Virus record (IMG/VR): IMGVR_UViG_3300009184_002272
Span: 1-33,905 of that record
Direction: 5' to 3' (one strand)
DNA length: 33,905 bases
From: a virus
Numbering within the stretch: the stretch's first letter is position 1; the number at the start of each line of letters is the position of its first letter. Positions 8,637 through 17,530 of the stretch are shown here, in pieces. The notes beneath the pieces were generated by a model. That model was given only the letters and a program-made list of their open reading frames with translations. It did not search any database and had not been told where the DNA came from. The translations under genes were made by a program, and so were the position numbers.

Positions 8637-10388
8637 ATGAAAAACAGAGTTGAAATTGGGCATGTAGGACGCTTTTGGGTAGATGATTTTAAGAATCTAT
8701 CCTTTACTAAACAGCCGGTAACTGATGAGGAAATTAAAACTTGGGAAGATATGGGTTATGACCATGTAAAAAGCTTCTCTGGGTCAATGTATGACAGCAG
8801 AAATCCAATGCCTAATTGGGTATCTACTCTTGATCAAATGTTTGGATTATACAATCAAGCTTATACATTCTACCGTATGGATACGTTGGAAATTATGCCT
8901 AAGCATGTTGATCATTATAGAACCTACTGTAGGCTGAATAATACAACCCCGGACAAGGTCTGTAGAGTCATAATGATGCTAGAAGATTGGAAGCCTGGTC
9001 ACTACTTTGAATTAGACGGTGTGGGTTATGTTAACTGGAAAGCAGGAGACTGGTTCAAGTGGAGAGGTGATGTTCCTCACGCTGCTAGTAACATAGGAGT
9101 TGAACCCAGATATACACTACAGATTACTGGGATGAGTGCAATGGAAGGTCAGCTTAATAAGCTTATTGCACACAATGTTCCTGATTATAACAGCAACACC
9201 AATCACCCTTTGTTTAAGCAGGAAGTTCAATCAAAAATTGATAAAGATCATTATATGATCTATTTGCATAACAAGTATATTACAGAATTAGACAGCATAA
9301 ATCATGAGCTAAGTTCCATAGAAACTCTTAACGATAAGGGGCTACATATCTATCTGTATGAACCGTTGTGCAGTTATAAAGCTCCTTGGGATAGACATAC
9401 TCAGGGATTTTATTCTGAGTTTGAATCAGACATTCTGCCGCACGAAATGCGAGCGGAAGAACTTGATAGTATCTACAACTATGCTAGACGAAACAATCTA
9501 ACTAACGTGACAGTGCATACATGTGATTATAACGTACACGATTGGTATCCAGCCTACACTGACCTGATGACTCTATTATGTGACGATCTTTTCTTGCTCA
9601 CTCAGAAGAAGATTATCAATCTAAACGAACAACCAACTGGAAGATTTATTCGTAACTTCATATGCTTGAACTGGAGATTTACTAAGCACAGACAATTGTT
9701 ATCTACCTTTTTAGCAGGAGAAGATGGCCATCTTAGCTGGTACTATAAAGCTGATTTTGAAGTATTAAAGAAGGATTTGTTTTTCGATTTAGAAAGTTGG
9801 AAAACAAAATACCCTAAGCACTATGAAAAGCTAAAGAACGGATGTGATATAATCAACACACATAGTCCCTTAACTGTCGATAAAAAGGAAGCTGTTGCTA
9901 CTGTAGTCGAAGACCCATTTCATGTGCATCTATTTCCAAAAGTGTCGGGTATGACAGCAGACGAAACCCCTGCTCTATATAACAGAATTTCAAATAACCT
10001 CTCAAACTATTATTTTGATGTGTTCGTTGATATTGTTAATGAAACAAAATTTGCACAGCCGACAGCAAACTATAGTGAGAAAACATATCAAGCGATCCAG
10101 TATATGAAGCCCTTCGTTTTAGTAGCTCCTCCAAAAACACTTGAATACCTTCGCAGCATGGGATTCAAAACTTTCAGTGATTTTTGGGATGAGTCGTATG
10201 ATGATGAGTTCGATCATGGCGAACGATTAGCAAAGATTTTCACCTTGATTGATGAAATTTTTAGTATGCCAAACGAAAAACAACGTGAAGTATATGAACA
10301 AATGAATCATATATTGACTCACAACTTATCTAGATACAAACAGTTGACAAATCGCAATCCATGGAATGCTGCTAATAAGGCAAAGTGA
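8637..10388 (+). CDS. 2OG-Fe(II) oxygenase-like domain fused to putative sugar-transfer domain
   Basis: A 583-residue two-part protein. Residues ~45-165 look like a 2-oxoglutarate/Fe(II) dioxygenase: H90-x-D92 as the first metal ligands (KHVDHY), H148 as the distal ligand (VPHAASNIG) and R158 in PRYTLQITG as the 2OG salt bridge. Residues ~215-583 are related to the C-terminal half of the dehydrogenase fusion at 1533: shared pattern V-x-E-T, [TS]-E-K-T-[FY], P-F-[IV]-L, L-R-x-M-G-[FY]-[RK]-T-F and D-E-[ST]-Y-D. The oxygenase may hydroxylate a sugar, lipid or protein that the second module handles. The assignment of the second module as glycosyltransferase is inference. The ATG is at the predicted +1 of a perfect late promoter. 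Confidence 0.65.
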   Translation: MKNRVEIGHVGRFWVDDFKNLSFTKQPVTDEEIKTWEDMGYDHVKSFSGSMYDSRNPMPNWVSTLDQMFGLYNQAYTFYRMDTLEIMPKHVDHYRTYCRLNNTTPDKVCRVIMMLEDWKPGHYFELDGVGYVNWKAGDWFKWRGDVPHAASNIGVEPRYTLQITGMSAMEGQLNKLIAHNVPDYNSNTNHPLFKQEVQSKIDKDHYMIYLHNKYITELDSINHELSSIETLNDKGLHIYLYEPLCSYKAPWDRHTQGFYSEFESDILPHEMRAEELDSIYNYARRNNLTNVTVHTCDYNVHDWYPAYTDLMTLLCDDLFLLTQKKIINLNEQPTGRFIRNFICLNWRFTKHRQLLSTFLAGEDGHLSWYYKADFEVLKKDLFFDLESWKTKYPKHYEKLKNGCDIINTHSPLTVDKKEAVATVVEDPFHVHLFPKVSGMTADETPALYNRISNNLSNYYFDVFVDIVNETKFAQPTANYSEKTYQAIQYMKPFVLVAPPKTLEYLRSMGFKTFSDFWDESYDDEFDHGERLAKIFTLIDEIFSMPNEKQREVYEQMNHILTHNLSRYKQLTNRNPWNAANKAK

Positions 10389-10440
10389 AATAAATTGTAA
10401 TCAGGTTGTACACAGAAGAATTATATAAAAGGAAAGTGGC

Positions 10441-10545
10441 ATGTTCAGTTGGATTAAAAAACTAGTTAACAAAATCAAGAGAGAAATCTCCTATCGCAAG
10501 CGTATCAAAGAATTACGCAAGAGAGACCCCTTCATTTACAAATGA
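10441..10545 (+). CDS. 34-residue basic protein upstream of the carbamoyltransferase
   Basis: A short frame encoding a Lys/Arg-rich helix (starts MFSWIKKLVNKIKR, ends LRKRDPFIYK). AAAGGA lies about 6 bases before the ATG, and the stop overlaps the next start by ATGA, so it is very likely translated. The hydrophobic start followed by alternating basic and hydrophobic residues suggests an amphipathic, membrane-associating or partner-binding peptide. I recognise the general type from related phages but know no function. Confidence 0.65.
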   Translation: MFSWIKKLVNKIKREISYRKRIKELRKRDPFIYK

Positions 10546-12035
10546 ACTACGTAGGAATCAGTTGCGGCTTCCATGATGCCGGCTTAAGTGTCATTGATGA
10601 CAGTGGCAATATACTTTTTGCTGGGCACAGTGAACGTTATAGTAAGAAGAAGCATGACGGAGAGTTATGTTTAGGAATCATTAATGATGCACATTCGTAT
10701 ATCAATGACGAGTTTGAAGTTCATTACTATGAACGTCCTTATGTCAAAGCTATCAGACAGTTCTTTGCTAAACAACCGCTTGGCCCCTTTAGCGTAACAG
10801 AGATTATAGGCAATTATAATCTGTTTGCATTGGGTAGTATGAAAAATCCTCGCCGCGGGTCAGTAAAGACACATAATCATCATCTGTGTCACACAGCAGC
10901 AGGATTCCAAACAAGTCCGTATCAAGACGCTACAGTAGTTGTTATTGATGCTATCGGTGAATTGGACACCATCAGTATATGGGATGCAAAGTATGATAAA
11001 CAAGGTAAAGCAACGTATAAGAAGATTTGGGGGCGTAAGTATCCTGACTCGATTGGTCTTTTTTATTCTGCGATGACAGCTAAAGTGGGCTTGCGTCCAC
11101 TAGACGAAGAATATATTCTTATGGGTATGGCTGCATACGGTGAATCTCTATATAACGCAGATATGAAAAGATTGTTTAGTGACTTTGGTGACATCAAACT
11201 AAAAGAAAACTTGCATATCGGAGTAGACAAAACTTTCCTACCTGAAGCAGATGAAATGGATATCGCAGCATCAGCGCAGCAAGTTGTAGAACAGCTAATT
11301 GAAATAGTGATTAAGAAAGCTAAGAAGTTGGGTAAGAGCGACAATCTAGTATACGGTGGCGGTGTTGCTCTTAACTGTTTAGCTAATAGATTGATTGGTC
11401 AGTACTATGAGAACATTTGGATCATGCCGAATCCAGGTGATGCTGGTAATAGTTTAGGCGCCGCTTGCTTGGGCTATGGCAAGAAAGTTAAGTGGACAGA
11501 TGCATTTTTAGGTCACGATATTAAAGGTGATTGCCCAATTGATAGTATAATAAAAGAATTGCATGCCAATAAGATAGTAGGAGTTGCTAATGGGAGAGCC
11601 GAATTTGGTCCTCGTGCGCTGGGTAATCGTTCTCTACTCGCTGACCCCAGAGGTCCAGATATAAAGGATAAAGTAAATGAAATTAAACGTAGACAGAAGT
11701 TCCGACCATTTGCTCCGGTCATTTTGGAAGAACATACTAGTGATTATTTTGATATGCCTGACGGTTTCAGTGACAGCAGGTATATGCAATGCATCGCTAC
11801 TTGTAGGAATCCTGACTTATTTCCTGCTATCGTTCACGCTGATGGGACTTCTCGTGTTCAGACTGTCCCAAACGATGGATCAGGAATCAGACGACTCCTA
11901 GAGCGCTGGTATGCCGAGACGGAATGTCCTATGCTTCTTAATACTTCGTTGAACATTCGCGGAGAACCAATGGTTAATGACCGAAAAGATGCCGATCGTT
12001 TTGAAAATTTGTACCACGTAAAAGTCTGCTCATAA
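10542..12035 (+). CDS. NodU/CmcH/TobZ-family O-carbamoyltransferase
   Basis: A 497-residue protein covering both domains of the family. The N-terminal YrdC/Kae1-like part opens with YVGISCGFHDAG, has H113-x3-H117 (HHLCHTAAG, metal/nucleotide site), then VVIDAIGE and GGGVALNC. The C-terminal part carries FGPRALGNRSLLADPR (~355-370), TSRVQTV and LNTSLNIRGEP. Such enzymes transfer carbamoyl from carbamoyl phosphate via carbamoyl-AMP to a hydroxyl on a sugar or other metabolite. Length is slightly under the usual ~550, with no missing core motif. It is coupled to the small basic gene upstream, and the repeat protein begins 8 bases after its stop. Confidence 0.85.
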   Translation: MNYVGISCGFHDAGLSVIDDSGNILFAGHSERYSKKKHDGELCLGIINDAHSYINDEFEVHYYERPYVKAIRQFFAKQPLGPFSVTEIIGNYNLFALGSMKNPRRGSVKTHNHHLCHTAAGFQTSPYQDATVVVIDAIGELDTISIWDAKYDKQGKATYKKIWGRKYPDSIGLFYSAMTAKVGLRPLDEEYILMGMAAYGESLYNADMKRLFSDFGDIKLKENLHIGVDKTFLPEADEMDIAASAQQVVEQLIEIVIKKAKKLGKSDNLVYGGGVALNCLANRLIGQYYENIWIMPNPGDAGNSLGAACLGYGKKVKWTDAFLGHDIKGDCPIDSIIKELHANKIVGVANGRAEFGPRALGNRSLLADPRGPDIKDKVNEIKRRQKFRPFAPVILEEHTSDYFDMPDGFSDSRYMQCIATCRNPDLFPAIVHADGTSRVQTVPNDGSGIRRLLERWYAETECPMLLNTSLNIRGEPMVNDRKDADRFENLYHVKVCS

Positions 12036-12038
12036 GTA
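12031..12038 (+). promoter_or_regulatory. Putative late promoter box
   Basis: CATAAGTA overlapping the end of the carbamoyltransferase, 5 bases before the ATG at 12044. The same variant with the same spacing occurs before the gene at 33176. Confidence 0.45.
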
Positions 12039-12043
12039 GATGT

Positions 12044-15000
12044 ATGTTGAGAGATGTATTCTATTACGGTGCCAAGCCGAACGTTCACCCCCGCGAAAGA
12101 TTTGCAGAATCATTAGAAGATGCTAGGCAACAGTGTACAACGCACAGCTTTTGGATTATTAATGAATTTTGTGACTATCGCGGATTCGATTGGGACTTTG
12201 ATTTTGAGTTCTTGCCCGACGAAGATGTTTGGGCAGAAGACCATAATAACGTTTGGCCAAGCCGGCATCAGAAAGATTCCGGTACTTGGTTATGCCCCAA
12301 AGAATACAGCGATGTAATCATCTATCGCGGTGACGTAGAACCTATACTTCGTAAGAATTTAAAGTCAGACAATTGGGTTGAACTAGACTTAATCGACAAG
12401 TTTGACTTCTCGTGGCATCCTGATCCTACTGATCCGCCCTACATCTATAAGTGGGGATGCAAATATTTCCCTGCACAATTCAAGCATGTTTTGGAGTACA
12501 GAGTTCCCGGAGCAACTCAAGTCAAGTATATGAATTCGGTTGTCGAATTGTTGCCTCAATGGGATAACTGGACTATTCCTGATGATATAGACAGAGAACG
12601 CTTTGACTTTGCATGGAGACCGTCTCCGCTTGAACCAGAACTAATATATGAATTTGGTACACAGTGGCAGAAGAACGGCGGACCTATATACACAGTTCCG
12701 GGAGCAAAAGATAAGAAATATCTGAAGGATCAAACAGCTAAAAAACTTCCTACGAATGAAAACTGGACTATTCCTGAGAATATTGATCCTAGTGGATTTG
12801 ATTTCTCTTGGCATCCAGATGCTACTAATCCTCCTTATATTTACGTATTTTCCACTCAATGGGCATTCAGCGGCGGACCTGTATACACCGTCCCGGGCGC
12901 AACTGAAATAAAGTATGTAGAAGATCAGGTTGCTATCGCTAAAGTAGATAAAACTAATTGGATTTACAATGATCAAGAGATTGACGCAGATTCATTTGAT
13001 TTTTCATGGCATCCATATGTAGAAGACCAGCCCTATATCTATCAGTTCGGCACACAATGGCAGAAGACGGGCGGCCCTAGATACGTCACTCCTGGTGCAG
13101 CAGCCGATGCTCCTGTAAAATATATTGATACTCGTATTCTTAAAGCAAAAAGATTACCAAATAAAAATTCCGGATACTGGGATCCGTTGTATGATATCCA
13201 AGACTTTGATTACTCTTGGCATCCAGATTCTACAGAAGACCCGTATGTGTATATGTTCGGAAATCAATGGTATCCGGCAGAAGTTATGCCTACTGTTGAA
13301 TATGCATTGCCGGGTGCAAAAGAAGTTAAGTATGTGCATGATGTTGTAGCAACTCTATCAGCCGATATGACCAATTGGGTTGTTCCGGATAATATAGATG
13401 TAACCTCATTCGACTTTAGTTGGCGCCCGGAACCAGAATCTCCGAAGTTCATCTACGAGTTCTGTACACAGTGGCAGAAGACCGGAGGTCCTCGATATGT
13501 TATGCCAGGAGCAACTGAAGTAAAATATATCGATTCACAAAAAGCAAAGGTGTTACCTGATACAGAACATTGGACTATTCCGAAAAACATAGATGTATCT
13601 ACCTTTGATTTCTCATGGCATCCCGATGCTACCAATCCTCCTTATGTTTATGTATTCCCTACTCCTTGGGCATTTAGTGGCGGACCGGTTTACATTGTTC
13701 CAGGAGCGATTGAAACAAAATATATAGAGGATCAATCTGCTAAATCATTACCCGATAAGACTAACTGGAAATATGATCCAACACTAATTGATGAAACAAG
13801 TTTTGATTTTAGTTGGCACCCATATCTAGAAGACCAGCCCTATATCTATCAGTTCGGCACACAGTGGCAGAAGACAGGTGGTCCTATATACTATTCTCCA
13901 GGCTCGACCGGCGACTCATCAGTGAAGTATGTTGATACTCGCATCATTAAAGCTACACGCTTGTCTAATAAAAATGACCCTTGCTGGAACATTATTCGTG
14001 AAGTAGTAGACTTTGATTGGTCGTGGCATCCAGATGAACTAGATGAACCCTATATCTACGTATTCGGTAACCAGCGGTATTCAGCAGAGAAAGATCCTAC
14101 GGTTGAGTATGTTGTTCCCGGGGCAACCAAACGTAAGTATATTAGTGATATCGTAGCAAAAGTCGCCCCTGATTTAACTAACTGGACGATTCCTGATAAT
14201 GTAGACACGAGTAAGTTTGACTTTTCATGGTATCCGGATCCTGGATCACCTCCTTACATCTATCAGTTTGCAACCTTGTTAGATGATATTTGGATCGATG
14301 ATGGTCCTAGATATGTAACTCCGGACAACGACGGGTTTGTTGTCAGATTGGAAAATTCAGTATTGTATACAGGTGAAATTGTATATCCTAAATATGTAAT
14401 TGAAACCACATTGGAAGACTTGGTCAAGAAGCATCCAACTGAGTTGTTTTGGGCCTTAAACAAGAACATCAACTACGCTGAGTTTGATTTTACTTGGAAA
14501 CCTACTAAGGATGATCTATTCAATGTAACTGTATTTGGTTCACCGGAAAGTGAAACTACACATACATACTTTGTAGACGCAAACTATTACTTAGAAGGTC
14601 ATACTGATTTTAATTATATTCAACCCGATGTTGTATTAGATGACAAGTATCTTTCTAAAATCTTTACTAAGCCTGATATGTTCTTTGTAGATAGAAGTAA
14701 TCCAGAATCAGCAACAAGATTTGAAACATTAAAAGCGAAATATGGTTCGAGAATTCAGAAGACTCGCTATCTCAACACGTGGGTAGACACTATCAATCGT
14801 TGTACGAATCGTGCAACAACTGAAATGATTTGGGTACTCAACAGTGAGTTAGACTATAGCGACTTTGATTTTGAATATTACCCTAACCCTTGGCAGATGA
14901 ATATGGTCCATGTATTTGGAACTCAATGGAGTCATTGGGGAACTACGTTCTTGGTCAACTGCGAAACGTTTGCCCAAGACACCAAGTACATCAAGATTAT

Positions 15001-16411
15001 TGAGCATCTATCAAATCTAAACTTTGTCAAGACAATTAGAGCAAAGGCTACAGCCTGCGTACACGATATCGTAATGATTGATCACGGTAATGCTGAACTA
15101 TTAAAGATCAGTGTTCAAGTAGAACAGAAAGCTGAAAGAAAGTTATTGGCTACGATACCATACGATGAAAGCTACTTGAACACACTCAAGAACTTTATCA
15201 AGAAGTTGCCGGAGAGAAAAGAACACTATCTTTGGATTTGCTCAAGTGTGTGTAACTACTCGCAGTTTGATTTTACATACGTATGTGATCCTTTCTCTAA
15301 AGATAACCTACATGTGTTCCCTAGCGGTACGCAAAAGTTCGGGGATACCTTCTTCATTGATGTGAACAAGACTAAAGAAATCATCGATGACATGGAGAAG
15401 CTAGAAGAATATCATAAGGTCAACTTTAACAACGCAGTAAAGACTTCTCGTTTGCCGGAACCACTCATCGTTTCCCGCGATGATATGCATGTGTCTGCGC
15501 TGGATAAAATAACAGGATTCCCTTATGCTACAATAGTTGCTGATGATAATGTGTTTATGGAAACACCGCCCGATGAACCGATGAATCTGTGGTCACCCGA
15601 AACAAAGAACATCATCATAACAAGCACAGGTGCAACACGAATCATCGTACCTTCGGAAGCTAAAGACATTGTTACGAACGAACTATATGAGTATCCGTAT
15701 ATTAAGAGAATGCCCAAGCTCACAAAAAGTGCACCACTTGACATTGTATTCGTAAGCAACGGAGAAACGGTAGCTGATCAGAACTATGAACACTTGGTGA
15801 AATTTACTAACGGTCTACCTAACAAACTTCATAGAGTTGATGGTATCAACGGTAGAACAGAAGCATTACATGCTGCTGCTGATAGCAGTGAAACACCTTG
15901 GTTCTTCTGTATTCCTGCAAAGTTGTTCATCAATAAGAAGTTTGATTGGAACTATCAAGCAGACAGAATGCAGATGCCGAAACACTATATCTTTAATGCT
16001 CTAAACCCTGTCAATGACTTGTTCTACGGACACCAATCGATGGTGTTGTATAATAAGAATCTAGTCCTCGGAAACGAAGGAGTTGGCTTAGACTTTACCC
16101 TAGACAGTCCACACATGTCAGTCGAGCTTAACTCCGGTACAGTATTAGGTGACACGGACAAGTATAGCACATGGAGAACTGCTTTCAGAGAAGCAGTGAA
16201 GCTAAAACGCTATGCAGATGCTGGTGATGAAGTAGCCGCTACTAGACTCGGAGTATGGACTAGTGTTGGTAAGGGCAACTACGGTGAGTGGTCTATCAAG
16301 GGTGCAGAAGATGGCATTGAGTTCTATAAAGAAGTCAACGGTGATCTAGCTAGACTGCGACAGAGCTATTACTGGGATTGGTTAGAAATTAGATTTGAAA
16401 ATAAGTACTAG
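12044..16411 (+). CDS. 1455-residue repeat protein with C-terminal glycosyltransferase-like domain
   Basis: About 14 divergent units of ~65 residues fill residues ~35 to ~1110. The core pattern is NW-[TK]-[IY]-P..ID...FDFSWHPD...PPYIY.FG.QW......Y..PGA...KY. Units 2-5 and 6-9 are two copies of a four-unit block with a period of exactly 269 codons. Residues ~1230-1455 form a different domain (VFVSNGE, GRTEAL, WFFCIPAKLF, NPVNDLFYGHQ, STWRTAFREAVKL) that resembles a phage glycosyltransferase-like module; this is inference. The repeats are rich in Trp, Tyr and Asp, as in carbohydrate-binding surfaces. No signal peptide or membrane segment is seen. It shares a 4-base convergent overlap with the next gene. 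The ATG is 5 bases after a late-type box. Confidence 0.7.
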   Translation: MLRDVFYYGAKPNVHPRERFAESLEDARQQCTTHSFWIINEFCDYRGFDWDFDFEFLPDEDVWAEDHNNVWPSRHQKDSGTWLCPKEYSDVIIYRGDVEPILRKNLKSDNWVELDLIDKFDFSWHPDPTDPPYIYKWGCKYFPAQFKHVLEYRVPGATQVKYMNSVVELLPQWDNWTIPDDIDRERFDFAWRPSPLEPELIYEFGTQWQKNGGPIYTVPGAKDKKYLKDQTAKKLPTNENWTIPENIDPSGFDFSWHPDATNPPYIYVFSTQWAFSGGPVYTVPGATEIKYVEDQVAIAKVDKTNWIYNDQEIDADSFDFSWHPYVEDQPYIYQFGTQWQKTGGPRYVTPGAAADAPVKYIDTRILKAKRLPNKNSGYWDPLYDIQDFDYSWHPDSTEDPYVYMFGNQWYPAEVMPTVEYALPGAKEVKYVHDVVATLSADMTNWVVPDNIDVTSFDFSWRPEPESPKFIYEFCTQWQKTGGPRYVMPGATEVKYIDSQKAKVLPDTEHWTIPKNIDVSTFDFSWHPDATNPPYVYVFPTPWAFSGGPVYIVPGAIETKYIEDQSAKSLPDKTNWKYDPTLIDETSFDFSWHPYLEDQPYIYQFGTQWQKTGGPIYYSPGSTGDSSVKYVDTRIIKATRLSNKNDPCWNIIREVVDFDWSWHPDELDEPYIYVFGNQRYSAEKDPTVEYVVPGATKRKYISDIVAKVAPDLTNWTIPDNVDTSKFDFSWYPDPGSPPYIYQFATLLDDIWIDDGPRYVTPDNDGFVVRLENSVLYTGEIVYPKYVIETTLEDLVKKHPTELFWALNKNINYAEFDFTWKPTKDDLFNVTVFGSPESETTHTYFVDANYYLEGHTDFNYIQPDVVLDDKYLSKIFTKPDMFFVDRSNPESATRFETLKAKYGSRIQKTRYLNTWVDTINRCTNRATTEMIWVLNSELDYSDFDFEYYPNPWQMNMVHVFGTQWSHWGTTFLVNCETFAQDTKYIKIIEHLSNLNFVKTIRAKATACVHDIVMIDHGNAELLKISVQVEQKAERKLLATIPYDESYLNTLKNFIKKLPERKEHYLWICSSVCNYSQFDFTYVCDPFSKDNLHVFPSGTQKFGDTFFIDVNKTKEIIDDMEKLEEYHKVNFNNAVKTSRLPEPLIVSRDDMHVSALDKITGFPYATIVADDNVFMETPPDEPMNLWSPETKNIIITSTGATRIIVPSEAKDIVTNELYEYPYIKRMPKLTKSAPLDIVFVSNGETVADQNYEHLVKFTNGLPNKLHRVDGINGRTEALHAAADSSETPWFFCIPAKLFINKKFDWNYQADRMQMPKHYIFNALNPVNDLFYGHQSMVLYNKNLVLGNEGVGLDFTLDSPHMSVELNSGTVLGDTDKYSTWRTAFREAVKLKRYADAGDEVAATRLGVWTSVGKGNYGEWSIKGAEDGIEFYKEVNGDLARLRQSYYWDWLEIRFENKY
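12563..14176 (+). repeat. Two tandem 807-base blocks, each of four protein repeats
   Basis: Block 1 (12563-13369) and block 2 (13370-14176) each encode unit types A-B-C-D. The phenylalanine of each FDF/FDW core is 807 bases from its partner: 12602/13409, 12797/13604, 12995/13802 and 13205/14012. A further type-A unit starts at 14177 (core at 14216, again +807), and a type-D-like unit precedes block 1 (core at 12401). Part of unit C is nearly identical between copies at the base level (around 13027 and 13834), while other parts have diverged. This points to block duplication plus partial homogenisation. Confidence 0.85.
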
Positions 16412-17037
16412 TACTTGCGAAAAATACACATAAATCTATTATACATGCTAGTTGGTAACTGACCTGCAAAGATCGGGTCAGTGACTCTATTCATCGTCAT
16501 GAACTCATCTAAACTGTTGCTGCATCTTACATGTTCATCGCAAGAGAAAAAGTCATTCCCTTGAATTACTACTAGTGAACCAGTTGGTATATTATCATAC
16601 CACTGATCATATGTTTCTTGTGTCACATGTTCGGTGCTTGTGTTTATAACTATGTCCGCATTATCTGTGTACTGATATTCTCTCATATCAGCAGTGTCTG
16701 CTTGGTACCGTTGCATGTTCACGTAAGTTTGATTTAACTTCTCGCTGTTTGGTTTGCACCAAGGGTCAAGATCGATGTTGTAAATCGTATCAACATAGAA
16801 CTTGCTATTCTGAAAAAGAATATTAGCTAACACGCCTAACCATCCACCGAAGATATAGATGTTGCTTGGAATCTTAATATCATAGTACTCGTTGAGCATC
16901 TCAGACAGCCATATCTTACTATGCACTTGCCCATCCCAAAACGCATCTAATCCTCTTGAACGTTCGGGTTCGGGTAAGTCTCTGATCATGTTGAACCATA
17001 GTATGATATGGCCGCTGTCTAGCTTGATATTATTCAT
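16408..17037 (-). CDS. Putative SAM-dependent methyltransferase-like protein
   Basis: A minus-strand protein of 209 residues. It has a Rossmann-like beginning (IYIFGGWLGVLANILF), an acidic strand end (YNIDLDPWC), an ADTADMREY segment and INTSTEHV followed by GSLVVIQGND, a layout that fits class I methyltransferases without a canonical GxGxG. An upstream ATG at 17094 would extend it by 19 residues. I prefer 17037 because CATAAATA lies exactly 5 bases upstream on the minus strand and the longer start has no ribosome site. It converges on the repeat gene with a 4-base overlap and diverges from the secreted-protein gene. Function is low-confidence. Confidence 0.55.
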   Translation of the reverse strand: MNNIKLDSGHIILWFNMIRDLPEPERSRGLDAFWDGQVHSKIWLSEMLNEYYDIKIPSNIYIFGGWLGVLANILFQNSKFYVDTIYNIDLDPWCKPNSEKLNQTYVNMQRYQADTADMREYQYTDNADIVINTSTEHVTQETYDQWYDNIPTGSLVVIQGNDFFSCDEHVRCSNSLDEFMTMNRVTDPIFAGQLPTSMYNRFMCIFRKY

Positions 17038-17042
17038 CATAA

Positions 17043-17050
17043 TATTTATG
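17043..17050 (-). promoter_or_regulatory. Putative late promoter on minus strand
   Basis: Read on the minus strand this is CATAAATA, followed by TTATG and then the ATG at 17037: the same 5-base gap seen for other late-box genes. Confidence 0.5.
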
Positions 17051-17094
17051 TAGAAATATGGCTCAGAAAAGTTAGTTTTGGGTACATAAAACAC

Positions 17095-17123
17095 TTGACT
17101 TTGTTCTAAAAGATAAGTATATT
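17095..17123 (+). promoter_or_regulatory. Sigma70-type promoter
   Basis: TTGACT (17095-17100), 17-base spacer, TATATT (17118-17123). Predicted +1 near 17130, leaving an 18-base leader with AAGGAG before the ATG at 17148. Confidence 0.8.
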
Positions 17124-17147
17124 AGTAACACTCTAAGGAGAATACGT

Positions 17148-17516
17148 ATGAAGAAGTTTATTGCAGCAGTTGCTGTGTTGTCATTGGTCGCTACCCCTGC
17201 TTTTGCAGAACACCGTGATAATCGTTGGGGCGTAGATAGTAATCGTAATAGTCCGTACTACGGTCGTCAAGTCGGCCACGAACGTAACGAACGTCACGAA
17301 CATCGCGGTGTAAGTACAAGCGGCGCAGTCGCTATTGGTATCGGAGCACTGATACTCGGTAGTATTATCAGTAGTCGTAATACTGAACAACGTAATCCTC
17401 CTCAAGTGGTAGTGGCACCTCCGCCGCAGCCGCAGTATGTTTGTCAAGATGTCATCAAGTATGACTACTATGGCAATCCTTACGTTACCGGTAGAAACTG
17501 CTGGTATCAGTATTAA
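17148..17516 (+). CDS. Small secreted protein with glycine-rich membrane-like segment
   Basis: A 122-residue protein with a clear Sec signal peptide: MKK, a hydrophobic core and ATPAFA|E giving cleavage after residue 20. The mature part has an Arg/His-rich stretch (~21-55), a Gly/Ala/Ile-rich segment (AIGIGALILGSIIS, ~61-75) that could insert in a membrane like glycine-zipper proteins, and a Pro-rich then Tyr-rich C-terminus with two Cys (CQD, NCWYQY) that could form a disulfide. It has its own sigma70 promoter and a strong AAGGAG. It resembles bacterial envelope proteins more than phage proteins. A role in modifying the host envelope is inference. Confidence 0.7.
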   Translation: MKKFIAAVAVLSLVATPAFAEHRDNRWGVDSNRNSPYYGRQVGHERNERHEHRGVSTSGAVAIGIGALILGSIISSRNTEQRNPPQVVVAPPPQPQYVCQDVIKYDYYGNPYVTGRNCWYQY

Positions 17517-17530
17517 GGTATTAAAGAATT

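Noticed and set aside
10409-10432. TATATAAAA stretch before the 34-residue gene as a late promoter
   Set aside because: It lacks the TAARTA core shared by the other boxes; the gene may simply be read from the upstream promoter.
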